Shown piece by piece: positions 33,425 through 41,364 of a stretch of DNA of 64,000 bases (position 1 is its first letter; every line of letters begins with the position of its first letter). The translations under genes and the position numbers were made by a program. The stretch is from positions 186,001-250,000 of the forward strand of contig NZ_JBNAFY010000004.1 in the NCBI RefSeq assembly GCF_049800915.1, written 5' to 3'. This DNA is from Amaricoccus macauensis_A (GTDB lineage Bacteria; Pseudomonadota; Alphaproteobacteria; Rhodobacterales; Rhodobacteraceae). The notes beneath the pieces are model-generated. The model made no database searches. It had not been told where the DNA came from and worked only from the letters and a program-made list of their open reading frames with translations.

Positions 33425-34525
33425 ATGACAAATTGGCTGAAGAGCGCGCTCCCCCCCTTCAACTTGCCCTTCCGGAAATGGCGGGCACTCGATCTCGCAA
33501 TATTTGGCACAAGTATCCTGCTTGCGGCGGTCATTGCCATGCTCTGGATCTGGCTACAGGACCTCCAACAAGCACGTAGCTGGCTTGTCGAGCAAAGCAG
33601 TCAGCTCCTTTTGAGGACGATCGATTTCGAGCGCGAAATTGGCTTCGGCGGTTTCATCCACAATTTCAAGAATGCCGTCCTCCGTCCGGACGAACTCTTC
33701 TACATTTCTGCAGCAAGCTCCAACCTTGCAAACGCATTGCTCATGCTCGACGAGCTTGACCAGCAAATTCTCATCGCGGGGGCACCGATCGACCTCTATC
33801 CGATCAGAAAGACCCTTGAACAGTATTCACAGAGCATTCAGACGTTGATCGATCAACAAGGCAAACGGCTCTCTCCGACAGAACTGGATGCCCTTCTCCG
33901 TGTGAATGACTTGGACGCGAACGACAATCTCACTCAACTCGTCGGTATCGCCAGAGAGCAAGTATACGTTCGCATGGAGGACATCCGCGAGAAGATCGCG
34001 ACCGGCTCCGATTGGTTCGCAATGGCCACGACGCTTCTGACGGCGCTCTTAGTCTTTCTGTTTCGCAAGAGAAAGGCTGACGCGGCGTTCATTCAGAGGC
34101 AGGCCGACGAGAAAACTGCGTTTCTGTTGGATCATGTCTGCGAGGGATTGGTGATGCTCTCGGACAATCGTGAAGTGATATTCCTTAATTCGGTGGCGCG
34201 GGACTTGTTCGGACACGACGCGATAGCAACGCCATGCCCCTGGCCTTCCGGCCTCGCCCTCCATGATCAACTGCTCGAACCGGACGACTCGGCGGAAGGC
34301 GATCTTGTCCAGGCAATCCTGTCCGGCAAGGACTTGAAGATGTATCCCGCCAATCTTACCCGACTGACCACTGGACAATCGATCCCGCTACGCGTCACGA
34401 CAGTGCGACATTCAGGCGGCAAGGGAAGCTTGGGCGAAACTATGATTGTCCTGCAAGAGGATCAGTTCAGCAGCGCCAAAGGCATGTTCTCGGACGGCCG
34501 CATGAAGCCACTCAAGCTCTGCTAG
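33425..34525 (+). CDS. Membrane PAS-domain sensor without an output domain
   Basis: This is a 366-residue protein with a transmembrane helix at about 22-44, a periplasmic helical sensor of about 150 residues containing GFGGFIHNFKNAVLRPDE, a second helix at about 198-213 (DWFAMATTLLTALLVFLF), and a cytoplasmic PAS domain (about 230-345: AFLLDHVCEGLVMLSDNREVIFLN). It then stops after KPLKLC. The GFIHNFKN-type sensor normally feeds a histidine kinase or GGDEF domain, and neither follows in any frame before the convergent ABC gene. The ATG has GAAGG upstream. The roughly 300 bp before it show no gene. It could be a truncated kinase or a partner-dependent sensor. Confidence 0.75.
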   Translation: MTNWLKSALPPFNLPFRKWRALDLAIFGTSILLAAVIAMLWIWLQDLQQARSWLVEQSSQLLLRTIDFEREIGFGGFIHNFKNAVLRPDELFYISAASSNLANALLMLDELDQQILIAGAPIDLYPIRKTLEQYSQSIQTLIDQQGKRLSPTELDALLRVNDLDANDNLTQLVGIAREQVYVRMEDIREKIATGSDWFAMATTLLTALLVFLFRKRKADAAFIQRQADEKTAFLLDHVCEGLVMLSDNREVIFLNSVARDLFGHDAIATPCPWPSGLALHDQLLEPDDSAEGDLVQAILSGKDLKMYPANLTRLTTGQSIPLRVTTVRHSGGKGSLGETMIVLQEDQFSSAKGMFSDGRMKPLKLC

Positions 34526-34580
34526 CGAACGCCAAGAGGATCTACGCCATAAAGGCGCGGTGTGTGTGGCCTCGCGGTCA

Positions 34581-36410
34581 TCAGGCGGCATCGACTGCCT
34601 GTTCCGCAGCCTGCCTTGCCCACATCGACGCGTATCTTCCACGGTGCGCAAGAAGATCGGCATGCGTCCCGACTTCCGTGATGACGCCCTTCTCGAGGAC
34701 GATGATCTTGTCGGCATCGGCAACCGTGGACAGACGATGGGCAATCGTGAGCACCGTCCGCCCGATGCTCATGGCTCTGAGGCTGTCCTGTATGCTGCGC
34801 TCGGTCTCGGTGTCCAACGCGCTCGTGGCCTCATCCAATAGAAGGATCGGTGGATCCTTTAGCAGTGTTCTGGCTATGCCCACCCGCTGCTTTTCTCCTC
34901 CCGAGAGCTTCAATCCGCGCTCACCCACAACGGTGTCATAGCCGTCGGGCAATCTGGTGATGAAGTCGTGGATCTGTGCCGCGCGCGCAGCCTGCTCGAC
35001 CGCTTCCACACTGGCATCCGGTCGGCCATAGGAAATGTTGTAGCCTATGGTATCGTTGAAAAGCACGGTATCCTGCGGAACAATTCCGATCGCGGCCCGC
35101 AGACTGTCTTGGGTGACGTCGCGCAAATCCTGCCCATCAATCAGTATGGCACCCCTGCGAACATCATAGAACCGGAACAACAGACGCCCGATGGTCGACT
35201 TTCCCGACCCGGACGGCCCGACGATCGCAACCGTCTGCCCAGGCGCCACGATCAGCGAGAAGTCGTGAAGTATCCCGCGCTCGCCGTCATAGGAAAAATC
35301 CACGTTGCGAAATTCGATCTGTCCGCGCTCGACAATCAGCGGCCCGGCCTCCGGCCTGTCGGCAATTTCTGCAGGCTGGCGGAGAAGGTCGAACATGCTT
35401 CCCATGTCCACGAGTGCCTGACGTATCTCGCGATAGACCGTTCCCAGGAAGTTCAGCGGCATCGTGATCTGAACCATGTAGGCATTGACCATGACGAAAT
35501 CGCCCACGGTGAGAGTACCGGACCGCACCCCGTTCGCAGCCATTACCATGACCACGACAAGTCCCGTCGAAATCAGGAAGGATTGTCCGAAATTCAGCCA
35601 GGCGAGAGAAATACCGGTTTGCACGGCGGCCTTCTCGTAGCCGCGCATTGAATCGTCGTAGCGTGCGGCCTCGCGCTCTTCCGCATTGAAATATTTGACC
35701 GTTTCGAAATTCAGCAGGCTGTCAACGGCCTTCTGATTGGCGTCCGTATCCCGTTCGTTCATCCTCCGTCTGATGCGTACGCGCATCTCGGAAACCTTGA
35801 ACGTGAACCAGACATAGACCCCAATCACCAGGGAAACGACCGCCAGATACCAGAACCCGAAAACCGAGGCGAGTATGATAAGCACAAGCCCCAGTTCGAT
35901 GATCAACGGCACGATGGAAAACAGGAGGAAGCGCAGAAGAAACTCCACGCCCTTGACCCCACGTTCGATGACCCGGCTCAGCCCGCCGGTTTTGCGGGTT
36001 ATGTGATACCGAAGACTGAGCGCGTGAATATGGCGGAACGTCTCCAGGGCGATGCGGCGCAGCGCCCTTTGGCCCACCCGCGCGAATAGCCCGTCTCGAA
36101 GCTGGGCGAAACCGACGCCAGCAAGTCGCATCATCCCGTAGAAGATGGTCAACGCGATTGGCCCCGCGAGCAGGAGATACTCGGCCTGGTTCTGGCTATC
36201 TTCAGGAGCAAGTCCATCGACTGCCCCTTTGAAAAAGAAGGGTGTCGAGACGGTCGCTATCTTTGAAACGATGAGAGCGACCATGGCCAGAACGACGCGC
36301 CGGCGAATTGCTGGCGCGTCCGAAGGCCAGAGCTCCGGGAAGACCTTACGTATGGTTTCCCACCCTGAGTCCGACACATCCGCTGGCTGGCGGTTAGGCT
36401 CTGCTGGCAT
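34581..36410 (-). CDS. Atm1-type ABC exporter (fused permease and ATPase)
   Basis: This 609-residue half-transporter has six transmembrane helices (about residues 40-330) followed by an ATPase domain with Walker A GPSGSGKST, signature LSGGEKQR, Walker B ILLLDEATSALD and switch His in TIAHRLSTV. Membrane-domain features such as NFETVKYFNAEEREAARYD and ERGVKGVEFLLRF are those of the Atm1/HMT1 group, which exports glutathione-linked persulfides or metal conjugates and supports cytosolic Fe-S and metal homeostasis. It follows the LysM gene by 15 bases in the same direction and converges with the PAS gene. Confidence 0.93.
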   Translation of the reverse strand: MPAEPNRQPADVSDSGWETIRKVFPELWPSDAPAIRRRVVLAMVALIVSKIATVSTPFFFKGAVDGLAPEDSQNQAEYLLLAGPIALTIFYGMMRLAGVGFAQLRDGLFARVGQRALRRIALETFRHIHALSLRYHITRKTGGLSRVIERGVKGVEFLLRFLLFSIVPLIIELGLVLIILASVFGFWYLAVVSLVIGVYVWFTFKVSEMRVRIRRRMNERDTDANQKAVDSLLNFETVKYFNAEEREAARYDDSMRGYEKAAVQTGISLAWLNFGQSFLISTGLVVVMVMAANGVRSGTLTVGDFVMVNAYMVQITMPLNFLGTVYREIRQALVDMGSMFDLLRQPAEIADRPEAGPLIVERGQIEFRNVDFSYDGERGILHDFSLIVAPGQTVAIVGPSGSGKSTIGRLLFRFYDVRRGAILIDGQDLRDVTQDSLRAAIGIVPQDTVLFNDTIGYNISYGRPDASVEAVEQAARAAQIHDFITRLPDGYDTVVGERGLKLSGGEKQRVGIARTLLKDPPILLLDEATSALDTETERSIQDSLRAMSIGRTVLTIAHRLSTVADADKIIVLEKGVITEVGTHADLLAHRGRYASMWARQAAEQAVDAA

Positions 36411-36425
36411 ATTCTCGGCTTGGCT

Positions 36426-37553
36426 TTACTCTTTGAAGCCGGGGATAGTTAAGACCTGGCCAGGGTAAATCAAGTCGGGATCGCGAATGAGCTCGCGGTT
36501 GGCCGTGAAAATGAGAGCGTAGTGCACCCCGGTCCCGTAGTGCAATCTGGAGATTGTCCAGAGTGTTCCCCCCGGCTGCACGGTTGCGAGGATGCCTGGC
36601 GACTTACCGGCGGCGCTCGTTCCCGGGCGCGGACGCGGGCCATCTGGCAGATCCCGCTGGAAGGGCGTCTCGACCCTGCTTTCAACTTCTCCGTCGTCGC
36701 CAATCTGGTCTACCCGCAGACGGTAGAGCCCCTGCTGCAGATCATCAAGCCCGGCCAGCCAACGACCGTTCCCGCCGATCGTGCCCTCGGCCTGCAGGTT
36801 GTTGTCGATATAGACGCGAATGGCCGCCTCTGCCGGACCTGTTCCCGACAGTTCGATCTGACCATCGGGGTTGTAGGCGATGCTGCCGAGTGTCACTTGA
36901 TCGGCTACGATGATCTCGCTTTCATCGACCATCGAACTGACCTCAATGCCGCCACGGCGAACAATCGCGGTTGCAGCTACCCTCTGCGCATCTTCCAATG
37001 CCGGATCGGCCTGTGCCTCTGCCGTCTCCTCACGCGGAAAGAGCATGACGACCTCTTCAGACGGGATCATCACATCCCCTGCTCCGGTAGCCTCCATGGA
37101 AAGGGCAACTGGCTCGGAGGAGGGTTCTGCATCGAAGAACGCCACAAAGTTGCCATCCGCATCAGCTTCCGTGCTGGCGAGTGCCGTGCCATCGGCCAGG
37201 ATGGAAATTTCCGCCCCGGGTTCGGCGTAACCCGCGACCAAGGCTGACCCGCGGGGATCGACGCGTACGACATCGAATGACGGCGCTCGACCGGATGATG
37301 GCTTGAAATCGGGAAGTTCCGGGGTAAACCCGCTGACACCGGTAGAAGGTGCAGCCGGCACATGTACACCTGCCACCTCCGGGGAAGACAATCCAACCTC
37401 TTCCGCGCCTTCAGAGGTCAGGGCCGTTGCTTCAAGCTCCGGAGTGACGAGACCCGACCGGACCACGTAGATGGCTATGGCCGCAAGAAGGATACCCCCA
37501 AGGGCGATCGCAACACCAGTATCCGTCTTGCGGGATGTCCGTGTTTCGTCCAA
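36426..37553 (-). CDS. LysM-domain membrane-anchored protein
   Basis: This 375-residue protein starts at a TTG with AAGGA eight bases ahead. One transmembrane helix at the N-terminus (GVAIALGGILLAAIAIYVV) anchors a long periplasmic part. That part contains Pro/Glu-rich linkers, two Ig-like or Big-type beta repeats (RGSALVAGYAEPGAEISILADG; DGQIELSGTGPAEAAIRVYID), and a C-terminal LysM domain (GGTLWTISRLHYGTGVHYALIF to PGQVLTIPG) that should bind peptidoglycan. It precedes the ABC exporter in what looks like a two-gene operon. The mechanistic link between them is unknown. Confidence 0.88.
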   Translation of the reverse strand: MDETRTSRKTDTGVAIALGGILLAAIAIYVVRSGLVTPELEATALTSEGAEEVGLSSPEVAGVHVPAAPSTGVSGFTPELPDFKPSSGRAPSFDVVRVDPRGSALVAGYAEPGAEISILADGTALASTEADADGNFVAFFDAEPSSEPVALSMEATGAGDVMIPSEEVVMLFPREETAEAQADPALEDAQRVAATAIVRRGGIEVSSMVDESEIIVADQVTLGSIAYNPDGQIELSGTGPAEAAIRVYIDNNLQAEGTIGGNGRWLAGLDDLQQGLYRLRVDQIGDDGEVESRVETPFQRDLPDGPRPRPGTSAAGKSPGILATVQPGGTLWTISRLHYGTGVHYALIFTANRELIRDPDLIYPGQVLTIPGFKE

Positions 37554-37703
37554 AGGTCAATTTCCTTGTGTGGCGACGCAGGTTTGCGTTGGCATAGCCC
37601 AAAACAGTATCAGGCCATCTGAGACCCGGTTGCGATAGGTAGCTCGCAGTTTGGTTAAAATTCTCGAAATACAGGCGATAACCGAGGCACGGAGCCCTCA
37701 CGA

Positions 37704-38261
37704 ATGTCAGAAGTCATGAAATCGGTTTGCGTTTTTTGCGGTTCGCGTCATGGGAAGAACCCGGAGTTCACCGATGCGGCCTGCGATCTCGGCACGGAAC
37801 TGGCACTCGCCGGCTTGCGCCTCGTCTATGGCGCAGGAGATGTCGGTCTCATGGGAGAGGTCGCCCGGGCAGCGCAAAAGGCAGGGGGCACCACTTTCGG
37901 GGTCATTCCGACACATCTCATGCGCGCCGAGGTCGGCAAGCGCGATCTGACAACGCTGGTCGTCACTGAAACCATGCACGAGCGCAAGAAGGTGATGTTC
38001 ATGAACGCCGATGCGATCGTGACGCTTCCAGGCGGGGCCGGTTCGCTCGATGAACTCTTCGAGGTGCTGACATGGCGCCAGCTCGGCCTCCACGCGAAAC
38101 CCGTATATCTTCTAAACATCAATGACTATTGGGAACCGCTGATCACTCTGGTCGAACACATGATCGACGCGGGATTCATCGAGGAAAGCTTCCGGGGCTA
38201 CTTCACCGTCATACCCGACGTGGCGACGCTCATGGAGCGCCTGCGCGCCGATCTCTGCTGA
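37704..38261 (+). CDS. LOG-family nucleoside 5'-monophosphate phosphoribohydrolase
   Basis: This 185-residue Rossmann-fold protein is of the LOG/TIGR00730 family, which releases a base from (cytokinin) nucleoside monophosphates such as AMP-type ribotides. Diagnostic motifs are SVCVFCGSRHGKNPEF, the LVYGAGDVGLMG phosphate-binding loop, MHERKKVMFMNADAIVTLPG, and the PGGxGTxxE-like PGGAGSLDELFE. In the last motif Thr is replaced by Ser and Glu is moved into ELFE, a normal variation. Whether the substrate is a cytokinin or a common purine nucleotide is not decided. Its last 64 bases overlap the end of rarD on the other strand. Confidence 0.93.
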   Translation: MSEVMKSVCVFCGSRHGKNPEFTDAACDLGTELALAGLRLVYGAGDVGLMGEVARAAQKAGGTTFGVIPTHLMRAEVGKRDLTTLVVTETMHERKKVMFMNADAIVTLPGGAGSLDELFEVLTWRQLGLHAKPVYLLNINDYWEPLITLVEHMIDAGFIEESFRGYFTVIPDVATLMERLRADLC

Positions 38262-39136
38262 ACGAAGCTCGCAACGGCATAAATGGCCAAGGCCGACCAG
38301 ATGAGGGGGAAGGCGATGGCATGCCACGGCGTGAATGCCTCTCCGAACACAGCGACCGCCACCGTGAACTGGAGTGTCGGATTCAGATACTGGACCAGCC
38401 CCAGCGTCGCGTAATTCACCCGCTGAGCGGCATAGGACATCAGGATCAGCGGCGTGGCTGTCAGTGGGCCCGACCCGACAAGAAGAAGCGACGCGCTTGT
38501 GTCCTGGCCAAAACGTCCCCAGTCATCGCCTGCTCCACCATTGCCGAAATGCGCCCAAGCCAGAAAACCTGCAACCAGAGGAACGAACAGGAGGGTCTCG
38601 ACGAAGACGCTCACCATAGGTTCGATCGTCAGTCGCTTCTTGACCAGACCGTAACAGCCGAAGGTGCCCGCCAAAACCAGCGCAATCCAGGGTGGCTTGC
38701 CGAGACCGAATGTCAGCACCACGACGGCGAACGTGGCGAGTGCAATCGCCACCCCCTGCCACAGGGAAAAACGTTCCCTGAAAAAGAAGAAGCCCAGCGC
38801 CACAGCGACGAGAGGAAAACAGTAGTACCCCAGGCTCGCCTCAAGCGCGTGCCCCGAATGGATCGAGTGGATGAAGAGAAACCAGTTCGCCGCGATCATT
38901 ACCGCAGCCACAAGGATGGCCAGGATGACGCGGCGGTCGGCGAATGCGTGCCACACCGCTCCGGCCTGGCGCCTCAGACAAAGAATCCCCCCGAAGAAGA
39001 CAGCACTCCAGAGGATGCGGTGTGAAAGCACCTCTAGGGGCGCCACGGTGTCGAGTGCCTTGTAATACATGCCGGACAGCCCCCAGATCGTGGCCGCAGC
39101 CACCATCGCGCCCAATCCCTTCGCACCGTCCGTCAT
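38198..39136 (-). CDS. rarD: RarD-type EamA permease
   Basis: This 312-residue inner-membrane protein has ten predicted helices and strong RarD features: IWGLSGMYYKALDTVAPLEVLSHRILWS near the start, AANWFLFIHSIHSGHALEASLGYYCFPL, and the C-terminal QRVNYATLGLVQYLNPTLQF. RarD was named for chloramphenicol sensitivity in other bacteria, but its substrate is not known. ATG at 39136 was preferred to an in-frame TTG two codons earlier. The gene overlaps the LOG-family gene tail to tail by 64 bases and follows the sodB terminator, so it has to have its own promoter in the 39137-39162 gap or rely on read-through. Confidence 0.9.
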   Translation of the reverse strand: MTDGAKGLGAMVAAATIWGLSGMYYKALDTVAPLEVLSHRILWSAVFFGGILCLRRQAGAVWHAFADRRVILAILVAAVMIAANWFLFIHSIHSGHALEASLGYYCFPLVAVALGFFFFRERFSLWQGVAIALATFAVVVLTFGLGKPPWIALVLAGTFGCYGLVKKRLTIEPMVSVFVETLLFVPLVAGFLAWAHFGNGGAGDDWGRFGQDTSASLLLVGSGPLTATPLILMSYAAQRVNYATLGLVQYLNPTLQFTVAVAVFGEAFTPWHAIAFPLIWSALAIYAVASFVQQRSARRRSMSVATSGMTVK

Positions 39137-39162
39137 TGTCAATCTCGCCAGAAAACCGAAGA

Positions 39163-39187
39163 GGCCCGGCTCACATCGAGCCGGGCC
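39163..39187 (-). terminator. Rho-independent terminator of sodB
   Basis: A perfect ten-base stem GGCCCGGCTC / GAGCCGGGCC has a five-base loop and is followed on the minus strand by TCTTCGGTTTTC. It stands 28 bases after the sodB stop codon. Confidence 0.75.
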
Positions 39188-39215
39188 CCATCTTGCATTG
39201 CTACGTCCGTTGTCG

Positions 39216-39815
39216 TCAGAGCTGCGAAGCGACGTATTCCCAGTTCACCAGCTTGTCGAGGAAGTTGGTGAGGTAAGCGGGCCGCTTGTTGCGGAAGTCG
39301 ATGTAGTAGGAATGCTCCCACACATCGCAGCCGAGAAGCGCCTTCTGGCCGAAACAGAGCGGGTTCACGCCGTTTTCGGTCTTGGTCACCTTGAGTGCGC
39401 CATCGGCGTCAGCCACCAGCCAGCACCAGCCGGAGCCGAACTGACCCGCGCCCGCGGCCGAGAAATCCGACTTGAACTGATCGACGGAACCGAAGCAATC
39501 CACGATGCGGCTCTCGAGCTCGCTCGGCATTGCGGAGGTGCCCGGGCCCATCATCTTCCAGAACTGGACATGGTTCCAATGCTGGGATGCGTTGTTGAAG
39601 ATGCCGGACTGCGCGACCGCGTCGGCATTGTAGGTGCCGGTGATGATCTCTTCGACCGACTTGCCTTCCCATTCGGTGCCGGCAATCAGCTTGTTGCCGT
39701 TGTCGACATAGGCCTTGTGGTGGATGTCGTGGTGAAACTCGAGGGTTTCACGGGACATGCCATTCTCGGCAAGCGCGTCGTGTGCGTAGGGAAGATCGGG
39801 AAGTTCAAAAGGCAT
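39216..39815 (-). CDS. sodB: Superoxide dismutase, Fe/Mn family
   Basis: This cytoplasmic enzyme disproportionates superoxide. The 199-residue protein has all four metal ligands: His in LEFHHDIHHKAYV, His in FNNASQHWNHVQFW, and Asp and His in GCDVWEHSYYIDF. The residues QFGSGWCWL and the Gln-containing AGAGQFGSG next to the site, together with length and sequence type, favour iron as in SodB of other alphaproteobacteria, but cambialistic or Mn use cannot be excluded. GAGGGG precedes the ATG. It has its own terminator and a leader stem-loop. Confidence 0.96.
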   Translation of the reverse strand: MPFELPDLPYAHDALAENGMSRETLEFHHDIHHKAYVDNGNKLIAGTEWEGKSVEEIITGTYNADAVAQSGIFNNASQHWNHVQFWKMMGPGTSAMPSELESRIVDCFGSVDQFKSDFSAAGAGQFGSGWCWLVADADGALKVTKTENGVNPLCFGQKALLGCDVWEHSYYIDFRNKRPAYLTNFLDKLVNWEYVASQL

Positions 39816-39837
39816 TCATATCCCCTCTTTTCTAGGC

Positions 39838-39858
39838 GGTGCCCCGGTAGGGGACACC
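39838..39858 (-). promoter_or_regulatory. Stem-loop in the sodB leader
   Basis: GGTGCCCC and GGGG-a-CACC form an eight-pair stem with one bulged base, 22 bases upstream of the sodB start codon. It may stabilise the mRNA or serve a small RNA or iron-responsive control. No Fur-like 19-mer is evident nearby. Confidence 0.3.
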
Positions 39859-39973
39859 TTTGGTCAGCAGCTTCTGGCTGCGTTATAGGCTCCTGCCCCG
39901 CCGGGGCAAACCCCTCGCGCGGCACGAGAGCGAAAATCCGTTTGTCCGGCGCAACTTTTCCAGTCGCGCTCCG

Positions 39974-40339
39974 TCATACCGGCATCAGCGCCGCCGCAAC
40001 GCGCCGACCTTCCGCCAGCAAGACGTTGTAGGTCCGGCAGGCCGAAGGGGTCGTCATGATCTCGACACCAATCCCCGCCGCTTCGAGCCTCGCTCGCTCC
40101 GCAACAAAACTGGCATCGGGCGCAACGAGTTCGCCACCCACTCCGACGAGCAGGACATCGAATTCCCCCGCCCGGTCGGCAAAGACCGAGAGATCATGCA
40201 GGCCGGCCCAATTCGAAACCCCGGTCTGAAACAGGGCGATGGCACCATGAACCACCTGTCCACGCAGCCTGAAGCCCTCTGCACCATAGCTATCGATCGG
40301 GACCGCGCCATCGGGAAAGAGAACCTCGGTTGCAAGCAT
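39974..40339 (-). CDS. Mth938-like (NDUFAF3-related) domain protein
   Basis: This 121-residue single-domain protein of the Mth938/DUF498 family is related to mitochondrial complex I assembly factor NDUFAF3. It has the conserved FRLRGQVVHGAIALFQTGVSNW, DLSVFADRAGEFDVLLVGVGG and ACRTYNVLLAEGRRVAAALM segments. It sits just after secF in the same direction (47 bases), an arrangement typical of Rhodobacterales, and may be cotranscribed with yajC-secD-secF. A role in respiratory-complex assembly or membrane-protein insertion is an inference from the family and the neighbours. Confidence 0.9.
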   Translation of the reverse strand: MLATEVLFPDGAVPIDSYGAEGFRLRGQVVHGAIALFQTGVSNWAGLHDLSVFADRAGEFDVLLVGVGGELVAPDASFVAERARLEAAGIGVEIMTTPSACRTYNVLLAEGRRVAAALMPV

Positions 40340-40386
40340 GTGGCACTTCCTCGTTCGCTGTTCCGCCGTCTCGCTTAAGTCCCCGC

Positions 40387-41352
40387 TCAGGCTTCCACGT
40401 CAGCGAATTGCGTGCCGGCCTTTCCGGTGGGTTTCGATCCGTCCCGGTTCAGCCCGAGACGCACCAGAAGCATGGAGGCGATGTAGATGGACGAGTAGGT
40501 TCCAACCACCACACCCCAAATCATCGCAAAGGTGAAACCCTTGATGACGCTCCCACCAAAGAAATAGAGCGCCAGCAGAGCAATCAAGGTGGTGCCCGAC
40601 GTCATGATCGTCCGGCTCAGCGTTTCGTTGATCGATAGATCGATCAGATCATCGAGCGGCTTGGACTTGTATTTCCTCAGGTTCTCGCGAACCCGGTCGA
40701 ACACGATGACCGTATCATTGAGCGAGTAGCCGACGATGGTCAGGATAGCAGCGATGATCGAGAGGTTGAACTCGATCTGCAGCAGGCTGAATACACCGAT
40801 GGTCAGGATCACGTCGTGAACCAGCGAAGCCACCGCCGCCACGGAAAACTGCCACTCGAAGCGGATCCAGATGTAGAAAAGGATCGCGAGGATCGCCAGC
40901 GTTACGGCAAGAACGCCGGCCTGAACAAGTTCCCCCGAAACCTTCGCACCCACATTGTCGACCTGAAGATACGAAATCCCCGGGAACGCGGCGTCAAGCA
41001 CGGTTCGAAGTTCGGTCACGACTGCGCTCTGCGCATCTGGATCGTCTCCGGTGATCCCCACGCGCATGAGGATCGTCTGCCCGGCTCCACCCTCACCGGA
41101 AGAAACCTCCGTAACGGCGACCTGCCCGAGATCGAGACCGTTCAGAATGTCCCGATACTCGCCGATGGGGCGTTCTTCGGGCATCTCCGCCATTACGAGC
41201 GTGCCGCCGCGGAAATCGATGCCGTAGTTCAGCCCGAGGGCAAAAAAGAGGATCACGGAAGCAATCATGGCGCCGATCGATGCGAACACCGCAGCCTTGC
41301 CAAGCTTCAAGAAGCCGATTGTGGTCGTCTCGGGAATGAGGCGCAGGCGCAT
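40387..41352 (-). CDS. secF: Protein translocase subunit SecF
   Basis: SecF pairs with SecD to pull preproteins across the inner membrane using the proton gradient. The 321-residue protein has six transmembrane segments and the SecF signatures NYGIDFRGGTLV in the first periplasmic part, GYSLNDTVIVFDRVREN, and SINETLSRTIMTSGTTLIALLALYFFGG. It follows secD by 12 bases and precedes the Mth938-like gene. Confidence 0.98.
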   Translation of the reverse strand: MRLRLIPETTTIGFLKLGKAAVFASIGAMIASVILFFALGLNYGIDFRGGTLVMAEMPEERPIGEYRDILNGLDLGQVAVTEVSSGEGGAGQTILMRVGITGDDPDAQSAVVTELRTVLDAAFPGISYLQVDNVGAKVSGELVQAGVLAVTLAILAILFYIWIRFEWQFSVAAVASLVHDVILTIGVFSLLQIEFNLSIIAAILTIVGYSLNDTVIVFDRVRENLRKYKSKPLDDLIDLSINETLSRTIMTSGTTLIALLALYFFGGSVIKGFTFAMIWGVVVGTYSSIYIASMLLVRLGLNRDGSKPTGKAGTQFADVEA

Positions 41353-41364
41353 CTGTGTTCTCCG

